A stretch of DNA of 36,321 nucleotides from an uncultured Lachnospiraceae bacterium (GTDB taxonomy: Bacteria; Bacillota; Clostridia; Lachnospirales; Lachnospiraceae): contig CAUEYX010000030.1 in NCBI GenBank assembly GCA_959022495.1, positions 1 through 36,321 of the forward strand, given 5' to 3'. Position numbers and translations under genes: made by a program. Numbering within the stretch: the first letter of the stretch is position 1; every line of letters begins with the position of its first letter. Below, one piece after another: positions 15,636 to 23,279 of the stretch. Below the pieces are notes generated by a model. That model was not told the DNA's origin and did not search any database. It saw only the letters and a list, made by a program, of their open reading frames with translations.

Positions 15636-16853
15636 ATGACGTCTATTATCTTTCATATTGATGTCAATTCAGCATACTTGAGCTGGACTGCAGTCGAACA
15701 ATTAAAGAACGGAGCCAAAGTGGATCTGCGCGGGATACCGGCGATCATCGGCGGGGACCAGAAGTCCCGCCGCGGTGTGGTGCTTGCCAAATCCACTGCG
15801 GCCAAACGGTATGGCATCCGCACGGGGGAGCCTGTTGCGAATGCCTTTCGTAAGTGTCCAAATCTTGTCATGTATCCCCCGGACCACAAAATGTACCGGG
15901 AGAAAAGCAGGCTCCTCATGGAATACCTTCACACGTTCACGAGGGAGATTGAACAGGTCAGTGTGGACGAGTGCTATATGGACTTTACTTCCATTGCGCA
16001 CCGCTATCACTCACCGGTGGATGGAGCGCTGGAGATCAAGGACGGCATAAAAGAACGTTTTGGGTTCACAGTGAATGTTGGGATCTCGACGAATAAGGTG
16101 CTGGCGAAGATGGCCTCGGATTTCCAGAAACCGGACCGCATTCATACCCTTTTCCCTGAAGAGATCTGCGTTAAGATGTGGCCGCTGCCCATAGGGGAAC
16201 TGTATATGGCGGGGCGCTCCAGCGTGGAAGTACTGAAAAAGCTGGATATACATACAATCGGGGAACTGGCCCAGGCAGACCCGAAAGTGATCGCGCTCCA
16301 CCTGAAAAGCCACGGGAAAATGCTCTGGGAATTTGCCAATGGCAGGGGAACCGATGTGGTCCAGGCAGAACCTGAGGAAGCGAAAGGGATAGGGAATTCC
16401 ACTACGCTCAGGGAAGATCTGTCTACGATGGAAGAGGCGCGTCCTGTCTTTGGCCAGCTGGCGCAGAGCGTGGGCAGACGGCTGAAAAACGCGGGGAAGA
16501 AAGCGGGGATGGTGAGTATGGAGATTAAGTACCATGACTTCCGCACGCTCTCACACCAGGTGCAGCTTGAAAAACCGTCCAATGATCCCCAAGTGCTCCA
16601 AGAGACCGCCTGCAGCCTGTTTCTTGAGGCTTGGAGCGGCGAGCCGGTGCGCCTGCTGGGGATACGGACATCAAAGCTGACAGACGAGTCCGAACCGGAA
16701 CAGCTCTCGATCTTTGACCTGGAGCTGCCCCAAGAGCCGGACGAGAAGCATAAGCGCCTCAAGAAAGCGATGGACGAACTGAACGCGCGCTTCGGGGAAG
16801 GCGCTGTCATAAAAGCGAGCCTGATGAAAAAGGGCGGGAAGGACGCCCGCTGA
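15636..16853 (+). CDS. dinB: Y-family DNA polymerase IV
   Basis: A 405-residue translesion polymerase. The catalytic acidic residues are visible: D9 in HIDVNSAY, and D111 and E112 in SVDECYMD. The HhH region and little-finger domain follow, and the end SIFDLELPQEPDEKHKRL is typical of clostridial members. AGGAG lies before ATG 15636. It is read with clpB as one unit and is convergent with the phage-derived locus. No LexA-type box is visible in front of it, so its control probably follows the clpB promoter. Confidence 0.94.
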   Translation: MTSIIFHIDVNSAYLSWTAVEQLKNGAKVDLRGIPAIIGGDQKSRRGVVLAKSTAAKRYGIRTGEPVANAFRKCPNLVMYPPDHKMYREKSRLLMEYLHTFTREIEQVSVDECYMDFTSIAHRYHSPVDGALEIKDGIKERFGFTVNVGISTNKVLAKMASDFQKPDRIHTLFPEEICVKMWPLPIGELYMAGRSSVEVLKKLDIHTIGELAQADPKVIALHLKSHGKMLWEFANGRGTDVVQAEPEEAKGIGNSTTLREDLSTMEEARPVFGQLAQSVGRRLKNAGKKAGMVSMEIKYHDFRTLSHQVQLEKPSNDPQVLQETACSLFLEAWSGEPVRLLGIRTSKLTDESEPEQLSIFDLELPQEPDEKHKRLKKAMDELNARFGEGAVIKASLMKKGGKDAR

Positions 16854-16922
16854 ATGATATGAGGGATATGATTTTTTAATATATTCAAATTTATAATTTC
16901 CGAAAAACACCACATTCATTAT

Positions 16923-17147
16923 TCAGTGGGCAGACGCTTCAATTTCCTGCACATCCATCTTATCAAAATCATCATTTTTGATATGCTTCAATGCGTGCTT
17001 ATATGCTTCAATTCTGCCCTGGTCTGATAATTTCGCGTTAATAAGGATTGTATAGCTGCCATCTTCGTTTTTTATAATCATCTCATTCCCACTGTTGGGA
17101 AAGTTGATAATATTGCAGTTAACAACCGGTGTCGTCAATATCTCCAC
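16923..17147 (-). CDS. Short ImmA/IrrE-like protein
   Basis: A 74-residue protein from GTG 17147, starting inside the 3' end of the repressor gene (overlap about 29 bases). AAAGGA lies two bases before the GTG, so the start is uncertain; TTG 17138 is an alternative. The sequence EDGSYTILINAKLSDQGRIE leads into YKHALKHIKNDDFDK. The HALKH segment is in the place of the HExxH zinc motif of ImmA-type peptidases but has alanine for glutamate. Similar short proteins often sit behind XRE repressors in clostridial phages. ImmA cleaves or modulates phage repressors; this one may do so only non-catalytically. It is the obvious candidate for induction control, since the repressor lacks a self-cleaving domain. 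Confidence 0.65.
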   Translation of the reverse strand: MEILTTPVVNCNIINFPNSGNEMIIKNEDGSYTILINAKLSDQGRIEAYKHALKHIKNDDFDKMDVQEIEASAH

Positions 17148-17505
17148 GTTCCTTTCTCTTGAGAGCGAGAGCCATGCTGTGCAGAGCGCGTAAGTCCTCG
17201 GGAGGCATATCTTTCTGCACATCAAATAAAGCCCGCAGCTCTTTATTCTCAAATATTTCCTGTGCTACTTGTGCGGTTTCTTCGTTTAAATAATATTTAT
17301 CACCGCCTTTCTTTTCTTCTCCTGTCATAATATAATCGACAGAAACGTTAAAATAATCTGAAATTTTCTTTGCTATTTCTCCGTTGATCAGGTTTCCCTT
17401 TCTTTTCCAAGTGCTGATCGTTGATTGTGATATCCCAGTATCTTTGCAAAATTTGTAGGCAGATATGCCATAGCTTTGTAATAAATGCTCAAATACTTCG
17501 TACAT
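17119..17505 (-). CDS. XRE-family repressor of the tailocin locus
   Basis: A 128-residue protein. The helix-turn-helix covers about residues 1-62 (YGISAYKFCKDTGISQSTIS then TWKRKGNLINGEIAKKISDY). The rest is helical (about 70-115) and could mediate oligomerisation. There is no S24/LexA-like autoprotease domain, so RecA-triggered self-cleavage is not expected. ATG 17505 is chosen because AAAGGTGG lies six bases upstream; an in-frame TTG further upstream would put that site inside the gene. It is transcribed leftward, away from the structural genes, from a region with repeated TACTTCGTA sites that it probably binds. Confidence 0.85.
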   Translation of the reverse strand: MYEVFEHLLQSYGISAYKFCKDTGISQSTISTWKRKGNLINGEIAKKISDYFNVSVDYIMTGEEKKGGDKYYLNEETAQVAQEIFENKELRALFDVQKDMPPEDLRALHSMALALKRKERGDIDDTGC

Positions 17506-17532
17506 TTTTGTCCACCTTTCACAAAAAAGCAA

Positions 17533-17715
17533 TACTTCGTAAAAACGTATTAAAAATAGTTGACATTCGTAAATACAACTGGTATACTACACTTGTACTT
17601 CGGAAATACAAAGCATAATAAAAAATACGCTTCGTAAAATAAATGCTTTTGAATATTGATATACTTCGATTGACAAGAGTAGTATATCATAATTACGAAG
17701 TACATTCAATGTCAA
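17533..17715. promoter_or_regulatory. Tailocin switch region: operator array and face-to-face promoters
   Basis: Rightward promoter: TTGACA 17560-17565, 17 bases, TATACT 17583-17588. Leftward promoter (minus strand): TTGACA at 17715-17710, 18 bases, TATGAT at 17691-17686. They face each other, so transcripts would overlap for about 80 bases. Sites resembling TACTTCGTAAATA occur at 17533, 17563, 17596, 17628, 17662 and, inverted, at 17690-17702. One site lies in each promoter spacer. The repressor is the likely ligand. Weaker alternative leftward promoters closer to 17505 cannot be excluded. 17716-17837 holds a leader with no gene that I can see. Confidence 0.65.
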
Positions 17716-17837
17716 CCTTAAGGAAAGGAAGTCAACAGATACCTCTTTGAGTAGTGTAACAGAAAGGGTGTCCCAAAATCCGGACTTTAGTTAACGGCAG
17801 GCAGACCACGATTCAGCGGGATAGGAAGTGATATGAT

Positions 17838-18128
17838 TTGATTGAGGTAAACGTTACCCAGAGAGGCCTGACAGTGGAAGGGCACGCGGGATATGCCAAA
17901 AAGGGAAATGATATCATTTGTGCTGGAGTGTCAGTCCTTGCGCAGGGGCTGATCCGTTCACTGAATTGTTTGACGGATGACAGAATTTCCTATCAGATCA
18001 GAGACGGACATATTGATATAAAATATGAAAATCTTTCAGAACAGGGCCAGCTGCTGGTGGACTCGTTTTTCATTGCCGTAAGTGATATACAGCTCACATA
18101 TGGCGGTCAATATGTTCGGATCGGATGA
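17838..18128 (+). CDS. Prp-type cysteine protease (phage maturation protease)
   Basis: A 96-residue protein of the Prp (YsxB) family. The catalytic pair is present as H16 in EGHAGYAKKG and C28 in DIICAGVSVLAQ, spaced as in the family. Chromosomal Prp removes the N-terminal extension of ribosomal protein L27, and Prp of Staphylococcus also processes phage capsid and scaffold proteins carrying an L27-like leader. The next gene encodes a tail tube protein with just such a leader (MRKFDLQLFA), so this copy is probably dedicated to tail maturation. The start is TTG 17838 with AGGAAGTG upstream; a weak start may limit its amount. It is the first rightward gene of the locus. Confidence 0.88.
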   Translation: MIEVNVTQRGLTVEGHAGYAKKGNDIICAGVSVLAQGLIRSLNCLTDDRISYQIRDGHIDIKYENLSEQGQLLVDSFFIAVSDIQLTYGGQYVRIG

Positions 18129-18262
18129 TCTGTGGACCAGGATGTGCGGAATGTCCATAAACTCTGCATAAGAATGCCGGCATGCAAGATGAAAAAGAAG
18201 CTTTTTGTTATTGAAGTGTAAGAAGCGTATAACGAAATATGATATTGAGAAAGGATGATAAT

Positions 18263-18757
18263 ATGAGAAAATTTGATTTACAGTTATTTGCGGAGCCGGA
18301 GCTCCCCAGTAACCCGGTCACACCAGAGATTAACTATGAGACGGAAGCATTTATCAATATTGATCCGGAAGAGTCATCACCGTCATGGAAGAGTCTTGCG
18401 AATCTGACAACAAATATGTCCCAGTCACTGAACGAAGTTCTTCAGCAGCTGACCTATTATTCGGATAAAGGCTGGGGCTCCACTGAGGTAACCGGCGCGC
18501 AGCTGACTCTGACGCTTACAGGATCTGTAAAGCCGGGAGATGAAGCCTGCGACTATATTCTGAGCGACGAGGTGATGTTCGGGCTGGGAGCGGCAAGAAA
18601 GACACATCTGAAGCTTCAGAAAGGCACCAAAATTATTATCTGGCCGGTTACACTGGCTAATATTACGCCAGCTTATGGTGACGCGAATACGATTAATTCA
18701 CTGACAGTCACAATTCACGGCAACGGCCGTCCGGTAATTGGTACAGAAACAGTATAA
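18263..18757 (+). CDS. Major tail tube protein with L27-like N-terminal leader
   Basis: A 164-residue protein. Position, length and beta-strand-rich sequence (AQLTLTLTGSVKPGDEA, LKLQKGTKIIIWPVTLA, SLTVTIHGNGRPVIG) fit a siphovirus-type tail tube subunit. The first ten residues, MRKFDLQLFA, copy the L27 leader consensus that Prp cuts after the final FA-type pair, and the following AEPELPSNP region looks like a flexible new N-terminus. ATG 18263 has AAAGGA six bases upstream; an ATA-type upstream extension is less likely. The gene follows prp after a 134-base gap and precedes the two tail assembly genes, the standard order. A hairpin lies just after its stop. Confidence 0.8.
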   Translation: MRKFDLQLFAEPELPSNPVTPEINYETEAFINIDPEESSPSWKSLANLTTNMSQSLNEVLQQLTYYSDKGWGSTEVTGAQLTLTLTGSVKPGDEACDYILSDEVMFGLGAARKTHLKLQKGTKIIIWPVTLANITPAYGDANTINSLTVTIHGNGRPVIGTETV

Positions 18758-18759
18758 AA

Positions 18760-18777
18760 GGGGGGCATTATGCCCCC
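18760..18777 (+). other. mRNA hairpin between tail tube and assembly genes
   Basis: GGGGGCAT and ATGCCCCC form a near-perfect palindrome one base after the tail tube stop. No T-run follows (AATGAATAAGGAGG comes next), so it is not a normal terminator. It may protect the 3' end of an abundant tail tube message or lower read-through to the assembly genes. Confidence 0.6.
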
Positions 18778-18800
18778 AATGAATAAGGAGGTAGGATGTT

Positions 18801-19244
18801 ATGGCATATCAGGCAAAACGGCATAAAAGATTTCAGGAAGACTTTGAGCTTGTTGACGGTGAGGGGAATGTTGTCCACTCTCTGCAGGTGTCTCTTGACG
18901 CGGATGATATGGCTCCAAGAATCAATCGAAAATATACTGTGCTTACCAAGGCGCTGGCAGATACAACAGAAATAAAAAGGAAGTCGCAGGACCCGGGCGA
19001 AATTCAGACGTGTATAGAGGTTCTTGGAAGAGCTGTTGTTGATCTGGTGGAGGCTGTATTCGGAGAAGAGGACGCGCGAATCATTGTCGATTTTTATGAG
19101 GGCAGATACATCGAGATGTCCCAGGAGGTCATTCCATTTATCACGCAGTGTGTGATCCCCAGACTTGTAGAGATACGCAGAGACAATAAAAGGGCTGTCT
19201 TAAATGGATACAACCGTAAAAGGAGGGGGAGAATTTTTGAGTGA
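18801..19244 (+). CDS. Tail assembly chaperone-like protein
   Basis: A 147-residue protein in the position of the gpG-type tail assembly chaperone: after the tube gene and before the Gp15-like gene and tape measure. The sequence is mostly helical after residue 45 (RKYTVLTKALADTTEIKRK and ISVVDLVEAVF-like segments), ending in a basic NGYNRKRRGR tail, as in clostridial DUF6673-type proteins. Strong site AAGGAGG precedes ATG 18801. The stop overlaps the next start as GTGATG. I looked for a slippery heptamer that would make a gpGT-type fusion and found no convincing one, so reinitiation is more likely than frameshifting. Confidence 0.75.
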   Translation: MAYQAKRHKRFQEDFELVDGEGNVVHSLQVSLDADDMAPRINRKYTVLTKALADTTEIKRKSQDPGEIQTCIEVLGRAVVDLVEAVFGEEDARIIVDFYEGRYIEMSQEVIPFITQCVIPRLVEIRRDNKRAVLNGYNRKRRGRIFE

Positions 19245-19846
19245 TGGGAGTGCTGACGGAGATACAGGATAACCGTATTGTGACAGATAAGGGACAAATT
19301 GTGGTAAATCCTGCATTTGATGCCGTGCTGGAAATACAGAAGTTATATCTGGAAGATTTATTGACGGATTATGAAAAGGCAGAACAGGCACTTAAGATGC
19401 TGGTAAAAAACAGGCGGCACCTTCGGATGTATGCTCCGGCAGAGAAGATAAAGCTTTTAGAGGAGATCGGAAAGCGTTATATCGAGACGAAGAAACGCCC
19501 GCAGATAAAGAAAAATATGCTGCCTGTTCTGGATTTTGAGGAGGATGGGGATTATATCTATGCTTCATTTATGCAGGACTATCATATTGATCTGATTCAT
19601 GAGCAGGGGCGTCTCCCATGGAAAAAATTTTTATATCTCTTCAATGGGCTGTCGTCCAATACGAAGATTAAGCAGATAATGCAGATCCGAAGTATGGAGG
19701 TGCCGCATTATAACGGGAAGAATGCGAAGCAGATTCAGGAAATCAATGAGCTGAAGTCTTACTATGCGCTTCCGGTCAGGGGCGGCGGCGGTCAGTCCGG
19801 GCTTGATCTGCTCTTTCGGACACTGGAGGGGATGGCGAAATCATGA
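19244..19846 (+). CDS. Bacteriophage Gp15-like tail assembly protein
   Basis: A 200-residue protein resembling the Gp15 family found in Gram-positive siphophages between the tail chaperone and tape measure. The recognisable part is the helical middle (LDFEEDGDYIYASFMQDYHI, IHEQGRLPWKKFLYLFNGLS) and the IKQIMQIRSMEVP segment. ATG 19244 overlaps the preceding stop (TGATG), so translation is coupled; GTG 19241 is also in frame. Its 3' end overlaps the zinc-ribbon gene by ATGA. It probably acts as a chaperone or scaffold on the tape measure during tail assembly, not as part of the particle. Confidence 0.8.
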   Translation: MGVLTEIQDNRIVTDKGQIVVNPAFDAVLEIQKLYLEDLLTDYEKAEQALKMLVKNRRHLRMYAPAEKIKLLEEIGKRYIETKKRPQIKKNMLPVLDFEEDGDYIYASFMQDYHIDLIHEQGRLPWKKFLYLFNGLSSNTKIKQIMQIRSMEVPHYNGKNAKQIQEINELKSYYALPVRGGGGQSGLDLLFRTLEGMAKS

Positions 19847-19995
19847 AAGCGGATGGAACACGGATTAAAAAAGTAAGGTGTCCTCACTGCGGTCATGCAC
19901 AGAATATTTTCTTTGAAAAGGAGGCCAGATGCAGAGGACTTTATTTTAAGTGTAAAAACAGAGAATGTAAGAAAGAATTTGAAATTAGACTTTAA
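19843..19995 (+). CDS. Small zinc-ribbon protein (Com-like)
   Basis: A 50-residue protein, MKADGTRIKKVRCPHCGHAQ at the start and ending in KKEFEIRL. Cysteines C13 and C16 (CPHC) and C37 and C42 (CKNREC) form a treble-clef or zinc-ribbon pattern; C30 is an extra. Lysine and arginine are abundant, as in nucleic acid-binding proteins such as Com of phage Mu, which controls translation of a neighbouring gene. Its ATG overlaps the Gp15-like stop (ATGA), and the tape measure gene follows after 52 bases. A role in regulating late translation is a guess. Confidence 0.75.
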   Translation: MKADGTRIKKVRCPHCGHAQNIFFEKEARCRGLYFKCKNRECKKEFEIRL

Positions 19996-20047
19996 CAGCC
20001 ATTTGTGCCACTGTGCCGGCGGATTGTATAAAGGCAGGTGAAATTGA

Positions 20048-22444
20048 ATGTCTATAGAAGGTGAAATAACCTATGAAATCCGGGTATATGACGGAAAGTT
20101 AAAATCCGATCTCGCGCAGGCAAATAAGAAGATTGAGCAGTCAGCCAAAGAAACCGCTAAAAAGACAGAGGGTATTGGGAAAGATACGGCTCTGGTTAAG
20201 AAAAATATGCTGCTGGATGTAACAAAGTATAATGAGCAGCAGAATAAAAAGCAGGAACAGAGTGACAAAAATTTCTTCAAAATCAAAGAAGTGGATGTCA
20301 AAGAATATGGCGAGAAGTTGAAAAGCATTTCAAGCAGCGCCGCGTCTGCAATTGGCACCGGGATGCTAAAAGCAGGAACAGCGATGGTGGATATCGGCAC
20401 AATGGCCGTGGGCAGTGCCAATGACGTGGACAAGGCCATGAACCAGTATCTTGCCAGTACTGGCAGGGGGACAGAGGAAACAGAGCGTTATCAAAAGGTG
20501 ATGGAGAATATCTACACCAATAATTATGGTGATTCATTCGAAGAGATCGGCCAGGCAATGACAGAAGTGACAAAAAACCTCGGAGATCTGGACGATGCCT
20601 CTCTCCAGCAGGTGACGGAGTCCGCATTTGCTCTTCGCGATACGTTCGGATATGAAGTCCCGGAATCCACAAAGGCTGCCAAGGCGATGATGGACAACTT
20701 TGGGATTTCCGGGGAAGAGGCAATGAGCCTTATTGCTGCTGGCGCGCAGAATGGTCTGGATTGTTCCGGGGAACTGTTGGACAGTATAACGCAATATTCC
20801 GGGCAGTTCGCTAAAGTCGGTCTGGATGCGGATGATATGTTTCAGATATTCCAGAAGGGGGCCGAGTCAGGAGCATTTAATCTGAACCAGGTTGGCGATG
20901 CGGTTACAGAAATGACAGCCCGCGTTGTGGATGGTTCAGAATCAACCACTCAGGGATTTGAGGCAATCGGCCTCAATGCGGATGAAATGGCAGCGAAATT
21001 TTCGGCCGGGGGAGAGAGCGCGAAGGAAGCCTTTGACGAAACGATTGCTGCTCTGGCATCCATGGAAGACCCACTCGCGCAGAACCAGGCGGGCGCTGCT
21101 TTGTTCGGATCGACGTGGGAGAATCTGGGTCCGGAAGCGGTGGCAGCTCTCGCGGATATAGAAGACGGCGCATATGATACGGCGGGGGCAATGGCATCGA
21201 TCAAAGACATAAAATATGATGATATTGGATCAGTTTTTGAGGGACTGAAACGAAGCCTTGAGGTACTGTTGATCCCTCTTGGTGAGCAGCTGATCCCGCT
21301 ATTAGCAGATTTGATTGACAATGTGCTCCCTCTTTTAGAAGAGGCGTTCCCGCCGATTATTGATGCGATATCCGGTGTGATCTCGGCGATGCTGCCGGCT
21401 GTAGAAGAGGTGCTTCCGGCCTTGATGGATGCGCTCAGTCAGCTGGGTGAACCACTGATGCAGATTGTGGAAGAGGTGCTCCCGATTTTGCTGGACGCGT
21501 TTAACGAGGTGATGCCCCTGTTTGCGGACCTGGCAGCGGAAATTCTGCCGGTCATCGCGGAAGTTTTGAGCGGCCTGCTCCCTCCGCTGGTGGAGCTTAT
21601 CAGCGGTTTGCTGCCCGTATTTTTGGAAGTTGTGTCATCACTTATGCCGATTTTTGAAACAGTGATTGAACTGCTGGAACCGATTTTGGAACTATTTATT
21701 AATTTACTGGACCCCATTATAGCATTGGCTGCAGAGGGATTTATGCTCCTTGTGGAGATTCTGGGCCCAATAATAGAACTGTTTACTCTGAAGCTGATTC
21801 CTGCTCTCCAGATCTTTTCAGAGGTATTTTCGTCAGTATTTAGCGGAATGTTTGAGACTGCTACAGATGTTATAGGAAATGTAAGGGATATATTAGAGGG
21901 CATCATTGACTTTGTCAAAAATGTATTTTCATTAAACTGGAGAGGAGCATGGCAGAATATTGTTGATATTTTTGAGAGTACCGTATCCGCGATCGCTTCC
22001 ATTTTTAAAGCCCCGCTTAATTTTATTATTGACGGGATTAACGGGTTTATTAATGGAATTAATAGAATAAAGCTTCCGGACTGGGCACCATTTGGCTTAG
22101 GGGGAAAAGGATTTCATATTCCCAATATCCCTCGGCTGAAAATCGGGATTGATTACGTTCCATGGGATATGTTCCCGGCTTATCTGGATAAGGGCGAATG
22201 GGTTCTGACGAAAGAGGAAGCCGATTATATGCGGTCAATCGGAGGCCTGGAAGGAATGGCCGACAGAATGGAAGGTGTATCACAGGATGCCGGGAGTGTT
22301 GTAGTACAAAGCAGTATCGAAATTGATTATAAGAAACTCGGAAACGCTGTTGCTGATGCGATTACCCGATCTGGTATCGGGGTTAAGTATGACAACCGCG
22401 TATTTGGAAGAATTGTAAAGGACGTGATAGACGGCTATGTATGA
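20048..22444 (+). CDS. Tail tape measure protein
   Basis: A 798-residue protein. The N-terminal part (about 1-110) is coiled coil, followed by a TP901-type tape measure core (about 110-400, with GTGMLKAGTAMVDIGTMAVG and FGISGEEAMSLIAAGAQNG). A long hydrophobic leucine/proline-rich segment follows (about 400-590, repeats such as LLPPLVELISGLLPVF), and the C-terminus has PAYLDKGEWVLTKEEADYM. At about 1.5 angstrom per residue the tail would be near 120 nm long. GGCAGGTG precedes ATG 20048. The stop overlaps the distal tail gene by eight bases. Presence of an intact tape measure argues that the locus still builds a tail. Confidence 0.93.
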   Translation: MSIEGEITYEIRVYDGKLKSDLAQANKKIEQSAKETAKKTEGIGKDTALVKKNMLLDVTKYNEQQNKKQEQSDKNFFKIKEVDVKEYGEKLKSISSSAASAIGTGMLKAGTAMVDIGTMAVGSANDVDKAMNQYLASTGRGTEETERYQKVMENIYTNNYGDSFEEIGQAMTEVTKNLGDLDDASLQQVTESAFALRDTFGYEVPESTKAAKAMMDNFGISGEEAMSLIAAGAQNGLDCSGELLDSITQYSGQFAKVGLDADDMFQIFQKGAESGAFNLNQVGDAVTEMTARVVDGSESTTQGFEAIGLNADEMAAKFSAGGESAKEAFDETIAALASMEDPLAQNQAGAALFGSTWENLGPEAVAALADIEDGAYDTAGAMASIKDIKYDDIGSVFEGLKRSLEVLLIPLGEQLIPLLADLIDNVLPLLEEAFPPIIDAISGVISAMLPAVEEVLPALMDALSQLGEPLMQIVEEVLPILLDAFNEVMPLFADLAAEILPVIAEVLSGLLPPLVELISGLLPVFLEVVSSLMPIFETVIELLEPILELFINLLDPIIALAAEGFMLLVEILGPIIELFTLKLIPALQIFSEVFSSVFSGMFETATDVIGNVRDILEGIIDFVKNVFSLNWRGAWQNIVDIFESTVSAIASIFKAPLNFIIDGINGFINGINRIKLPDWAPFGLGGKGFHIPNIPRLKIGIDYVPWDMFPAYLDKGEWVLTKEEADYMRSIGGLEGMADRMEGVSQDAGSVVVQSSIEIDYKKLGNAVADAITRSGIGVKYDNRVFGRIVKDVIDGYV

Positions 22445-23279
22445 TATCTATTATATCGGGGCGCAGAACTCCGAAAAACTTAACCTCTGCCAGTGGCCCT
22501 ATATGGTGACTGGCGGGGACATTTTCAGCAGCAGTTACAGTGAGGTCGAAGAAAATGACCATATCCAGAATTTTGAACGAAAGGTAACAGATTATACATT
22601 GAACATTGAGATCCAATCGTCCAAAAATCTTGCGCAGGCAGTGGATAAACTGATGGAAATTACCGAGAAAGATATTATAAATGTGACGCCCGGCAGGCTT
22701 TACGTCGGAAACAGCTATCTGAAATGCTGGCTTTCCGGTACGAATATCGGACGCTGGGTGAATGATCTGGACAGTGTCAGCAGTGATCTTACCGTGCGCA
22801 GTGATTATCCCTACTGGATCACAGAACAAGAATTCCATTTCTTCAAGCAGACGCAGAGCGGTGCCGGATCACCCTGGCTGGAATTTCCCTTTGAATTCCC
22901 TTATGAATATGGGAAGGTAAGGAATATTCAGTATATACAGAACAACAGTTATACGGCGAGCGGATTCCGCATGGTCATTTACGGTCCCTGTATCGATCCG
23001 CTTATCCGAATCAATGGGCATGTGTATGAACTGAAAACCACGCTTTACGACGGGGAGTACGCGGTGATTGATTCAAGTACGCGATATTCTAAGGATCGGA
23101 AAATTGTTAAGGTAAAAAAGGACGGAACTCAGGAGGACATCTTCAACAGCAGGAATAAGGAAAATGATATCTGGGTGAAATTACCGCCCGGCAGGAGCAT
23201 TGTCTCGTGGAGCGGCGCCTTTGGATTTGACGTGATCTTGTTTAATGAAAGGGGGACACCGCGATGGACTTCATTGTAA
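22437..23279 (+). CDS. Distal tail protein (Dit family)
   Basis: A 280-residue baseplate protein. The order after the tape measure and the pattern of short strands (TGGDIFSSSYSEVEENDHIQ, FPFEFPYEYGKVR, INGHVYELKTTLYDGEYAVI) fit the Dit/Gp19 family, which forms the hexameric ring joining tail tube and baseplate. The C-terminal part with LPPGRSIVSWSGAFGFDVIL is the usual galectin-like half. Its start lies inside the tape measure stop, and its 3' end overlaps the hub gene by 16 bases, so the three are translated as one block. Confidence 0.88.
   Translation: MYDIYYIGAQNSEKLNLCQWPYMVTGGDIFSSSYSEVEENDHIQNFERKVTDYTLNIEIQSSKNLAQAVDKLMEITEKDIINVTPGRLYVGNSYLKCWLSGTNIGRWVNDLDSVSSDLTVRSDYPYWITEQEFHFFKQTQSGAGSPWLEFPFEFPYEYGKVRNIQYIQNNSYTASGFRMVIYGPCIDPLIRINGHVYELKTTLYDGEYAVIDSSTRYSKDRKIVKVKKDGTQEDIFNSRNKENDIWVKLPPGRSIVSWSGAFGFDVILFNERGTPRWTSL

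Noticed and set aside
15400..15640. LexA/SOS box in front of dinB
   Set aside because: No clostridial LexA-type dyad is visible, and the gap to clpB is only eight bases.
19200..19250. gpGT-type programmed frameshift between the two tail assembly genes
   Set aside because: The frames would allow a -1 shift, but no convincing slippery heptamer is present at the junction, and the GTGATG overlap supports reinitiation.
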